Source: Callipepla californica brunnescens | Lineage: Eukaryota > Chordata > Aves > Galliformes > Odontophoridae | Direction of reading: 5' to 3' | Length of the DNA: 64,000 nt | Assembly: GCA_023055505.1 (NCBI GenBank) | Contig: JALIRH010000023.1 | Span: forward strand, 10,112,423 to 10,176,422 | Shown: positions 21,180 to 32,100 of the stretch, piece after piece | Layout of the letters: the number at the start of each line of letters is the position of its first letter | Numbering within the stretch: position 1 is the first letter of the stretch | The notes under the pieces: generated by a model | The model's database searches: none | What the model was told of the DNA's origin: nothing | What the model saw: the letters and a program-made list of their open reading frames with translations, nothing else | Made by a program: the position numbers and the translations under genes

Positions 21180-22142
21180 TCAGTGGATAAGGAATTGGCT
21201 GCAGGGTCTCACTCAAGAAGCGGTGGTAAGTATGCTCCATGTCCAAGTGGAGACCAGTGATGAGTGGTGTTCCTCTGAGGTCAGTATTGATATATTGATA
21301 TCTATCAAATTGATATCAATTGATAGAATTAACATCTGCATCAGTGACATGGACAGTGAGATCCTTGGCAAATTTGACAACAATATCAAGCAACATGGTG
21401 TGGTTGACACACTGGAGGGAAGGGATGCCATGCAGAGAGACCTGGACAGGCTTGAGACTCCTCATGCACACCTCATGAAGTTCTACAATGCCAAGTGCAA
21501 GGTTCTGCACCTGGGCCAAGGCAACCCCAATTATGAATATAGGCTGGGTGATGGGTGGGTTGGGAGCAGGCTTGCAGAGGTACAGGTGTACAAATGCTGA
21601 TTATGAGCCAGCAGTATGTGCTTGAAGGCCAGAAGGTGAGCTATATTCTGAGTTGCATCAACAGTGAGGTGGCCAGCAGGGAGAGGGAGGTGGTTGTTTC
21701 CCTCTACTATGCCATTGAGAGGACCCATTTGGAGTACCACATAGAGGTCTGGGGTCAAGAAAGGTCTTGTGCCGGGTCACAAGAAAGAGGTGGAGCAGTT
21801 AAGAGTGGATCCAGTGGAGCGACAAAAGGATGATCAGGGTCCTGGAGCACTTCTCCTATGAAGAAAGGTTGAGGAAATTAGTTTGATCAGATTGGAGAAG
21901 AAAAAGCTCCAGGAAAGCATCTTTGAAGCATTCCAGTACCTAAAGAGGATCAACAAAAGAGACAGAAGAGACCCTTCATTAGGAAGTGTAGTGATAGGAC
22001 AAGAGGTGACATATTTAAACTAAATGGAGATAGATTTACGGTAGACATCAGGAAGAAGTTCTTTACACAGAGTGGTGAGGCTCTGGCACAGCTGCCCTTC
22101 CCTGGGGGCATTCAAGGCCAGGTTGGATGGGGTCTGGGACAG
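21180..22142 (+). mobile_element. degraded CR1 LINE, ORF2 C-terminal part
   Basis: The + strand matches the CR1 sense strand from the region encoding 'GGP..SVLGP' through the post-RT region towards the 3' end. Readable blocks include VVDTLEGRDAMQRDLDRL (about 21400-21453) and CKVLHLGQGNPNYEYRLG (about 21497-21550), then nucleotide matches up to AAGGCCAGGTTGGATGGGG near 22130. Many indels and stops make it an old copy. It lacks the CR1 3' terminal repeats, so it is truncated at both ends. A local ATTGATAT-rich expansion sits at 21285-21326. Confidence 0.85.
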
Positions 22143-25100
22143 CACAGACAGAGGGAAATAAAGGGGAGAAAAAAAAGGAAAAATAAAGATGAAAGAAGAG
22201 CACTGGATATTATATGACAGCATTGCAAGTAAGCTGCATGCTCTGGGGGAATGTAGTCTGAGAAAGATGATTAATCCAAATGTGAGCTGATCAGCCTGGC
22301 TCTGCCAAGCATACCTACTCTCTCAGATTAAAAAGACAAGTAAGAAAGTCCAGTAAAAAAGGGAAGAAGACCTAACTGGTTAAAGTTCCTTGTTCCTTCC
22401 CACATACCCTGTATTTTTCACCCTCAGTTTTATCTGGCTGATTTTAAAACTGCCATGCTACTTCATCTTTTTCCTAACACAATACAGTGCAACAACAGAG
22501 TACAAGGCAACTATTGCTTTTCCCTGCTTTTCCCTTTTGCGGTGGTGCGGTGATGATCTTGCTGGCTTGCAATCTTGATAAAATGATTCAATATGTGGTC
22601 ATAAGCATCATAATAGTATAGCCTATTCCCTAAACTCATTTGGACTACTCACCTCACATTTGGAAAATATGCTTTAAAGGAAAAACAGGTCAGAAACCAC
22701 AAAAGTGCTCCCTGTGACAAGTTTATTATATTTATTTAGTATGCCTTGGTGAGGGGCTCTGAATTGTGCATATACAAACAGACCTCATCGCTCCTTGTCA
22801 TAATAAAGTACAATATAATACACAGACAAGTATTCTACTGCAGTGACCTGAGGGCAGGAATGGAAGCTTGGTCCTCTTCAATTCCATTACCAAATAATTC
22901 ACTATTCTTGGGGAGTCATTTATCAACTCCTCGCTGAGCCAGCAGATTATATCGTAACAAGCCCAACACCACCACCTGCCCTTTATCATTTCAGGGTTCA
23001 GATTCCAGATGGAGAAGTGGGGAAACAAAGAGCCTTTTAAAGATAATTTTTTTTTTGCTCCACAATAAGCAATATATGACTACAGAGAGCACGTGTATAC
23101 AGCAGTCCGTGTCCTGCAAACACTGACCTTGCTATTTGTTTGGTTAGGCTCCAGACCTCCCTAATGTTAGCATTTTCCCCTTCAACTCTTCCCCGGGCAG
23201 ATAGTCTGCACTCAATTAGAAACTGACAAACTTGTTTCAAAACCATCCCATTGATTCAATATGAACAGTGTGAAACACACGTAGCGTTCACAGAACACAG
23301 AGGAGGGACAGCAATGGAAAAAAAATAAATTGCCAGCAAAAATCAACAGGAAGAGCAGATCAAAGAGCAAGCAGGAAAAAACAAACAGCATGGACTAGAT
23401 CACTGTTATGGGATACTTCGATCATCCAACACATTTCATCACCTGCCTGGGAACTACCCAGCTTCATGGTGAGCACTACAAGGTGACTTGTCTCTGGTTC
23501 TGGTAGAGCATCCACTAGAGAGGGTATGAGCTGCTCAGCACAGAGGCAAATGAGGAACCTCTGTCTTCCGTTGTCTACACAGTAAACTCCAGATTACTCA
23601 CAGCGATTTTGTATGAGTAGCATGCACTAGTTCCAGCTAGCCAGTCTGTGTGACCTCAGGGAGAATATTTTGGAATGCTTTCATCATTTTGTAAGTTAGG
23701 CACAGCCAATGATAATAGCTTTACCTGAAGTCAGCTAACATTTTTTTAAAAGTCTGTGCTTAAAAGTGGCTTAAGTGAAATGTGAGGGGAAAAAAAAAGA
23801 GATTGAACAGTCTAATATCACCCGGTACGGAAAGAAAACATTTGATTTTGTGTTTTTCTTACAGCCACCTTCTCTTAGCCCATAACCCATAAATGATATG
23901 TCTTCCAGTTTACTTATTGAATGCATTACTGTTCCATTCCCATTTCATCCAAATTTACTCCTTGAACACTTTCAGCATCAGTGCTGAAAGTGTGCAGAAC
24001 CTCTTAGATAATACATGTGTCAACACAACATTTCTGAGCCAAGTAGCAGTGTAATGTTTGTCTGCATTACTAGAGAAGCCACCCAAGGCCCAGGATTTGG
24101 CCAAGGTTAGGTGGGCTTTGATCAGATAATATTAAACTGGCAAATACACACAAAAGCAAGCTCCAGAGCTTAGCAGCAGCAGTGCTTGGACTTTCCTTTT
24201 ATCCCTCTAAATCCAGCTCTAGAAGCTGCATTACAGCATTTGATCCTCAGGAGTAACTGAGTGGTTTCTATTGACGTTTGTTCTAATATCATATTTAAAC
24301 AGTCATAAGTTTTTTTTTTTTTCTTTTAACTTGCAATTCCAAGAATTCTGAAAATAGGATAATTGAATCTAAAACTACTCCTAATTTTAGATACCATCTT
24401 GCTGAGTGGAAACTGACACAGAGTCAACTGAGGACCTCGCCACACTAAACTGATGGAGTTTTCAGCTTGTATCTATTCTTTTAACAGATTCCACATCCTA
24501 CCTAGGAATATTGAGGCATCTTGACAAGAAACTTTAAAGTCTTTCAGAAAAAGCACCACCAAAACCAGGACTCATCAAGTTATGCATGATCTTAAGTCAA
24601 TTTGGGAGGTTGTCTGTGATTACATCCTGAGTTCTCTTCTAGTACTGTCATTATGCTGGGTTAAACACAAGACCTTGTCAACCCTTTCGTCACAAGTTGG
24701 TCACACTTGGTCTGTCTTCTTTCCATCATTATGGTGGCACAAAGGAGACAAAATAGTGCCAAAAAGGAAGAAAAGTGCTTCATGTCCCTATGTTGTAAAT
24801 TCTGGGTCATCCACTTGCCCCTAGCAGCTCAGAACTATCCAGCCCTTACTGTAGGAGAGACAAGGTCACTGGTAGACCCTCAGTCAGCATCGAGTATCAT
24901 GAAGAGCGTTCTCTAATAAGTACATGTTTAGAGAAGGAGAGGTTCAGGGTATTAACTAATTTAAGCAATAATCCAGACCTTAGCCATTTAAAAATAATAA
25001 AGCAGGGTAACATTAAGAGGATGTTTTATAACATTATCATATATTATGTATATAATTATCATGCTCTTCTGCTATGCTACTACTGCAAGGTTTGATGGTT

Positions 25101-26934
25101 GTCGTGTTCCAAGCCATTATTCTGTATCAAGCTCCCACCTGAAACAATCTCACTTGCACTGCCTATATCAGTTTCACTTCCAAATACAATCTATTCCAGC
25201 AGTCTGTTTTTTAACTTCTCTTGGAATAAAAATGTAGGTTACCAAGTCTGCAACTTAAAATAAGACCCTTACTGACTTTTTTCCTCTGAAAATGCATTAC
25301 TGGTCCCTATTTCAAAATAAAACACATGAGAATATTTGTTTTGGAGGAAGTAGAAAATTTTCCCATTCAATGTAGACATAAAGAACGGTGCTTCTCATCC
25401 AGCATTCATGTCCACAAAATTTATAATTCACAAATGTGTCAGATGTTGCCAGATGATAGGGAATGACAATAAAAAATATGTCTTAAATGGACGTGGTCCC
25501 TCTTTCAAAAGTGCTAATTAATCTTAGCTGTCCTTGTGATTTACAACAATAGTAATGGAAACAGTTTAGCTACATGCTCTGGCAATCCTATGTATGTGGA
25601 CAAAGCATAGGGAGACACGTCCTACACGGGGGGAAATGTGTGCATCTACCAAAGCTATGAGGAAGCATGTACATTCAAAATACATGCAAATAAAATTAAA
25701 ACACTCGGCTCCCTCTTTGTTTGCCTGATAAGTTTCGGGATATATGCTACTAAGTAGAGAAATTAGATTCAATTCTACTGAGAATTACTCTTACAATTGT
25801 TAATTTTTTAAATACATTGTCGTGTCTAGGGTCACTTCTTCAACAGAAAGAAAATGATTCCAGCATCACTCATTCGAAATACACAATATATGCACAAATA
25901 CGACCTCCTGGATCCATTTACGCCCATCTCAACTATTTTGTGATAGCAGTGCTCTGTTTTGCGATAGTAATGGTCTATTACAATCATATTTGTAAGCCTC
26001 CCCTTTCTTCCAATTTCATTTTCACGTGTTAACATTTCTTTTTCCTCAGATGCTAGGTTATCACCAGTATATTCCTACAGAGTAACACAAACAAGTCTGT
26101 TGTGGTTAACTCTGACAGATGTTGTATTTTGCCCGAAATTAGCACATTTGTAGTCGGTTATCTCCCCATTATTTTCTTATCTTTCTAGAAGAAACCTGGC
26201 AGCAAGGCAGCCCTATGAGATAGATACTCCATACTGTTACTTTTCTAGTAGTGACACTAGAAATGGTTTTGTTTTCTCAGGACTTATTTTTCTTTGATCA
26301 CGGTTTCTTGCTCTTGTCTTTTTTTATTTGTTGGGCTCCTTTCCATAAACAGCCTAAAAGAGAGTCAAGGAAAACTGTGCGTCCTCAAGGGAAATCAAAT
26401 GGTGTAATTACAAATGACACAAACATTAAATGAACGTCTTTCCTTCCTCAGGCCCTTTACATTTTGAAAGCCTTGGGTGACTGAGATGTTAGGATTAATT
26501 AAATACAACACCAGTGAATTCTACAGAAGTGAAGTAGAGCTCTCTTTTTTTCTTCTTAACTGTTAGAAAACCAAAGAGACTAGAATTGGAAGAATGATTC
26601 TCTTTGCTGTTATAACTGGTTGAGAAAGGATCCATCTTTCTAGGCAAGCATGAAAATGGAGATGAAAGGAAATATTTCCACCAAAAGGGAGACTTGATTA
26701 TAATTAAATAGAAATTAGGGAAAAAATAAAACAGAAAAAGTTGCTGCAAACTTATATAAATGTTGTGGCTAATTGTCTAATTGTCAAAATTTAATCAGGT
26801 AAGACAATAATGCGTGGCTGTTTTTTCTCTAGTCAGGATCTGTAGTAGCTAGCAGATGAGAGAAGATCACACCATGATGGCTGATCTGGCCAAAACAAGC
26901 TCTATCTCTGTGGGTGAACCTATAGAATTGAAGT
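22143..26934. other. intergenic, no gene seen
   Basis: About 4.8 kb of AT-rich DNA with A- or T-runs (for example 23046-23055 and 24308-24322). Only short ORFs below 82 codons with no recognisable family occur. I see no repeat whose class I can name. Confidence 0.55.
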
Positions 26935-27125
26935 ATCATAGAATCCTCAGAGCTGGGACCTTAAAGGCCAACTAGTCCAACCCCCCTGCAATGAACAGGA
27001 ACATGCACAGCCATATCAGTTTGTCCAGGGCCTAATCCAGCCTTGCCTTTAAAGTCTACAGGGGCAGGACATCAACCACTTCACTTGGCAACCGGTTCCA
27101 GTGCCTTATGAACCTTGACCCACCT
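26935..27125 (-). mobile_element. CR1 LINE 3' fragment
   Basis: Starts at the CR1 3' end (ATCATAGAATCCTCAGAGCT then GGGACCTTAAAGGCCAACTA) and continues with the antisense of the CR1 3' region. The minus strand encodes FIRHWNRLPSEVVDV at about 27063-27107, matching the 'VVRHWNxLPREVVE' block near the CR1 ORF2 C-terminus. The sequence beyond about 27125, to 27320, is weaker and may be part of the same diverged copy. Confidence 0.85.
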
Positions 27126-27767
27126 TTACTCTGGACAGAATACTCATTGATATTAGGTGAACAAGAAAGGTAGAAGAACTTGAGAGGAAGGACAACTGTT
27201 CCAGACAAAAATCTGATTTCTGCTGCTCTCTGCTTTTGAACATCATCTTGAGAGAGGACTCTTTCATTCACCAGCCGCAGGCTCTTTGCAAATATCAAGT
27301 TGACTACCACACTGTACACAACTGGGACAAAAAGGCAGATCTGCTCTTCATTCAGAAGTCAGCTGGCCTTTGTTTACCAAATGTCCTTTTGTTGCTAGAA
27401 GCTTTCATCACTTGCACTGGAATAATGAAGGACATGCAAACTACAGTGTAACCTTACCAATCTATTCTCACAAAGGGCTCAAATATCAAGCCCCCAGCTG
27501 TCTCTCTGAGAAATGCATACAGAGAGTCATACGAATTATCATTTTAGAGATGTTGTAGGGATGCCTAAGTTCTAGCATTTTTAAATTAAAACATCTGTTA
27601 ACAATGTGGCAAAAGAACCAAATCTGCAGGCTGGTCTGTAATTACCTGTGACCATGATAAGTCTATTTGAACAATGCTCAGTCTGATGGTTAGGTTTTAA
27701 TTTCATCAGGAACAGATGGTAGCTGTGCCAAATCACTGTTCAAAATAAAATGAAAAAATTGTGTCTA
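27126..27767. other. intergenic spacer, possible diverged CR1 continuation
   Basis: The first 200 bases keep a minus-strand frame in line with the CR1 fragment to the left (a block with VVLPLKFFYLSCS and ANIKFAKSLRLVNE-like spacing). The CR1 match is not clear. The remainder up to the microsatellite shows nothing. Confidence 0.4.
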
Positions 27768-28170
27768 GGAAGAGGAGAGGAGAGGAGAGGAGAGGAGAGG
27801 AGAGGAGAGGAGAGGAAGAGGAAGAGGAAGAGGAAGAGGAAGAGGAAGAGGAAGAGGAAGAGGAAGAGGAAGAGGAAGAGGAAGAGGAAGAGGAAGAGGA
27901 AGAGGAAGAGGAAGAGGAAGAGGAAGAAAGAGGAAGAGGAAGAGGAAGAGGAAGAGGAAGAGGAAGAGGAAGAGGAAGAGGAAGAGGAAGAGGAAGAGAA
28001 GAGAAGAGAAGAGAAGAGAAGAGAAGAGAAGAGAAGAGAAGAGAAGAGAAGAGAAGAGAAGAGAAGAGAAGAGAAGAGAAGAGAAGAGAAGAGAAGAGAA
28101 GAGAAGAGAAGAGAAGAGAAGAGAAGAGAAGAGAAGAGAAGAGAAGAGAAGAGAAGAGAAGAAGAGAAAA
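27768..28170. repeat. composite purine microsatellite (GGAGA)n-(GGAAGA)n-(GAGAA)n
   Basis: About 400 bp made only of A and G on the + strand, in three blocks: a GGAGA pentamer to about 27815, a GGAAGA hexamer from there to about 27996 with one interruption near 27926, and a GAGAA pentamer to about 28162. It ends 12 bp before the 3' terminal repeats of the CR1 at 28182. The long ORFs reading through it are repeat artefacts. Such homopurine mirror-like tracts can adopt triplex DNA (known property; not shown here). Confidence 0.98.
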
Positions 28171-28181
28171 ATGCTATTTAA

Positions 28182-29067
28182 TTCATAGATTCATAGATTC
28201 ATAGATACATTAGGTTGGAAAGGACCTACAAGATCATCTAGTCCAACCTTCCTCACACCACCATCCCTACCCACCAAGCTACTAAATCAAATCCCTCAGC
28301 ACCTCATCTAAACGCTTCTTGAACAGCGCTAGGGACGGTGCCTCAACCACCTCCCTAGGCAGGCCATTCCAGTGCCGGACCACTCTCTCAGAGAAAAAAT
28401 TTTTCCTCAAGTCTAATCTAAACCTTCCCCGGCACAACTTGTGGCCATTCCCTCTCGTCCTGTCATTAGTTACCTGGGAGAAGAGGCCGACCCCCTCCTT
28501 ACCACAGCCTCCCTTCAGGAAGTGGTAGAGTGCAATGAGGTCTCCTCTGAGCCTCCTTTTCCCCAAACTAAACAATCCCAGCTCCTTCAGCCGCTCCTCG
28601 TAAGACCTGTGCTCCAGACCCCTCACCAGTTTTGTTGCCCTTCTCTGAACACGCTCCAGGGCCTCGATGTCTCTCTTGTAGTGAGGGGCCCAAAACTGAA
28701 CACAGTACTCGAGGTGCGGCCGCACCAGAGCTGAGTACAGGGGGATGATCACCTCCCTGCTCCTGCTGGCCACACTATTCCTAATACAGGCCAGGATGCC
28801 ATTGGCCTTCTTGGCCACCTGGGCACACTGCCGGCTCATGCTGAGCCGAGCATCAACCAACACCCCCAGGTCCTTTTCCTCTATACACTCCTCAAGCCAT
28901 TCTGCCCCAAGCCTATAGCATTGCATGGGGTTATTGTGGCCAAAGTGCAGGACCCGGCACTTGGCCTTATTGAACCTCATCCCATTGACCTCAGCCCAAC
29001 TGTCCAGCCTATCCAGATCCCGCTGAAGGGCCTCCCTACCCTCAGGCAGATCAACACATCCTCCCAA
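28182..29067 (-). mobile_element. 5'-truncated CR1 LINE, young-looking
   Basis: The left end carries three tandem copies of an 8-bp unit (ATCTATGA on the minus strand), the hallmark 3' end of CR1, followed by the usual 'GGTTGGAAAGGACCTACAAG' region on the + strand. The match to the CR1 coding region continues to about 29067, where the element is truncated at its 5' side. The copy is much less decayed than others in the window, as its ORF is open throughout. Confidence 0.95.
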
Positions 29068-29157
29068 AATAACAGATTGGTCTGAAAAATTTTTAGCAGA
29101 TAGAGAGTCAAAGAAGGCCAGGTACCTGGCAGTCAGGGCTGGGGAGTGAGCAAGCAT
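28282..29157 (-). pseudogene. CR1 ORF2 C-terminal fragment, open reading frame
   Basis: A 291-codon minus-strand frame ends at the natural CR1 ORF2 stop. From about residue 31 it is CR1 ORF2 downstream of the reverse transcriptase catalytic core: [79 protein letters not shown] and [19 protein letters not shown], in family order. The first 30 or so residues come from flanking DNA. The endonuclease and the catalytic FADD-type RT motif are missing, so it cannot be active. No frameshift or internal stop has accumulated, which points to recent insertion. Elements of this kind are transcribed as part of their host locus only by chance. Confidence 0.93.
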
Positions 29158-32100
29158 AGAGAAGTCTCTCAGAGTTAATATTTCAAGCAGTAAAAGTGAA
29201 TTTTAGTGGAAAAGTCACTTGCAGCCCTGTAAGAAAACAGTCAGAAAAAATAAAGCCTATGCAGTCAAACCTCAGTTTCACTTTGTTTGATCAGGGTGAA
29301 GTGCCTTGATGATAAGCATGTAATAAAAAACAAGTTCCAGTTCATAAGCAGAAGGGCAGCACAGCACCATGCACTGGGTATAGGTATGCAGTGCAGTCTA
29401 AAAGGAAAATATAAGAACTCTGAAAAGCCGGCTACATATTTGAAACTCATTTTTCATAAATGTTAAAGCCTGAACTCTGAAGACTGCAGGAAAATTGAGG
29501 TCAGGCTTTTCACCCCAGAAGAAATCTACAGACCTACTTTTCAGAAGGAAAACAACAGGAATGAAAATGGTAGCTAAAATACCAGGTTTTCATGAACAGC
29601 AAATCCATATCTGAGCACACACAAAGCTGCACTGATTTATACTGCTGACTCTCTCTCATAAATACTGCTGACATGAAAGACTCTTCATGTAAGAATACCT
29701 AACAACTCCCCCTTTCTCTCTGCAACACAAAACTGACAGGAAATTCCAGCTACCCAAGAAGAAGTCCTGAAATGAAAGCTACCATTCAGAAGAAGTTGTG
29801 TGAGGAAACCAAGGTAAATTTTAGAAACTAAGCAATATCTGCACCCTAAGACCTTTCTGATATATCTTGGTGAGAGTTTGGCCTAGGTGGACTCACAACT
29901 GAGTTTGTGATATATTACATTAATTCTAAGCATATAAAAAAAATTGGTGTTAATTGGTTTGATTCTTATTTCATACTGGATTCTATAGTAACATAACTCT
30001 ATTTTTAATTAAGGGTAACACGGTAGGATCAGTATTACAATGAATTTGAATAAAATTCCAGTATATTTCACATTTTTTTCCTTCTTTGAAGTCTGACTTG
30101 CACAAGATAAGATGAAAGTTGCAGTGACTTATGTACAGCCACACAGCAAAGTCTGGAAAGAAAGACTGTAACCTGGGTTACCCTGGAGCTAATTCTGAAC
30201 CCTACAGTTCCACTTTTTACAGACTATTCAACTACCGCTATTTCATGGGCCATTTTTTATAGTAATACGCTCCAAATATCAACACTTATCGTATGTATTT
30301 CCTTACTTATTCCAAGTGATAATTCAGAGAAAAAAGTCATTCTGGGGAATAAATCCTTCAGGATGGATCCACTAATGAACTATTGGTTGGGAGAAAACCT
30401 AGGAGATGTTTTCAAGGCCTGTCTAAGTTAAAATAGAAAGCTGTGTGCTGCCACTGTCATGAGTTTTGATCTGAGAAAGCAGTATCCTAAAATTTTCAGG
30501 TTTTATTTTGGGTACAATATTTCCCAAAAGTTCATAACAGTGATAATTCGAGATGATGAATGCATCAGCCTCACATAATGACACCAAAAATGCATTCATG
30601 ATGTAGCTGAGCCTTTTATTCTTATGCTCCCCCTCACTTCTGTTCATCAGGGTAATTGCATATGTCCTCTCTTGCTTATTTATCATTTTTAGTTTTTCAG
30701 TTCCTTCAGCTGTAAAATAACAAAAGATAATTAATGTATTTACTTTTTCCCATGTACCTTCACAAATTGCAACATAACTCTAGTGTCTTGCTGTTTCTGT
30801 ATTTCCACGTTATTAGAGTACTCCACAAGCTGCTTAAAAAATAAGGAGGTAGAAATATATGGAGTGATGGATCAGATGTAAACAATGACAGAAATTCTTG
30901 GCTTTCTCATCCATGACACAACTTTCTCAGACATGTCAGACAGGATCTATCTATCCATCTAAGATGCTAATAAGAACTGTATAGACTCAAGGGACAGCAG
31001 AGACACAGACCAAGACCTGCCTGCAAGGTAGAGAAATGAGCATCTGCCACCACAGGTGATAAGAACAGTTTCTAGGAAATCTGTTCTAGAAGAGTCAGGC
31101 GGAAGATAAAGAGATCCACCTTAGATAAGTCTAGCGATGCATGCGAATGATTTCAGAATGCCCTCATGCATGTGCAATAAAAGGCGTGCTGGAAGGTATT
31201 ATCTGAACTACCCATAAACCTCACCATTAAGTTTCAAGACAGAGGTCAGAGGTTAATTCTCGTCGGATCTTTCTTTCTCTACAGCGGAAATACATCCACA
31301 ACACTAGTCCTTCTCTTACTCCTGAACTCTTAAGGGTAACAAACCCTAAATTTAGGTGAACACGAGAACTCACATCAGACACAAAAGAAGGTTGCACTGT
31401 GACAGTCATCTTCATGGTACATTTGGGCTATCCCAGGCAGTTCTAATTTGATTCTCACCCAGCAATGTAAAGTATTTACATGTTCCTTTTGTCAGTCTAG
31501 ATGAGTTTCTTAGTTGGGCCAGATATTTTTCCTGTTCTTGGCACAAACTCTCTTCTTAGAGAGCATTATAATGTTCAGCAAAAGAAATCCAGCTGGTTGA
31601 ACAAAGACTTTACATAAATTAAATGAGAGACTTGCGCTATGCCAGTTTTTCATCTAAACAACATGTGCATTTAAGTCTGGATAGCAAAAGAGCCTATGAG
31701 TTCAAGATTTCATTTTTAGGCAGTTCTGACAAAAGACACCACAAAATATTATCAGATCTACAACTATTTCATCTTGAAGTAGCCTAAGGCAACATAAATC
31801 TAAAACTAGGGAGGCCTAAGTCATTTAGAAATATGTTGATTTTCTATATATTCACCTCTGAAAGAAACAGGGTTAAAAACGAACATCTTTTCTCCAAGTT
31901 GAGCTGTACTTCATTACACATTTCAGAAGTCAGATTACCTTGTGCCTAACAAATTTCCTTCACTAAAATAAGTCCAACAAGTGGCCTTTGCTATTCAAAT
32001 GATTTACTGATATAGAAGAACAAGAGCAAACACAATCATTTTATTCATTTAAATCAGATAGTTTTGCCCATATAAGTTCTGACACTTGAGACAAAACATG

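Noticed and set aside
27768..28170. Regular repeat spacing considered as a CRISPR array
   Set aside because: The unit is 5-6 bp with no spacers and the sequence context is a vertebrate genome.
27750..28204. 143- and 147-codon + strand ORFs, all Lys/Arg/Glu/Gly
   Set aside because: They read through the purine microsatellite, which lacks stop codons in these frames; they are not genes.
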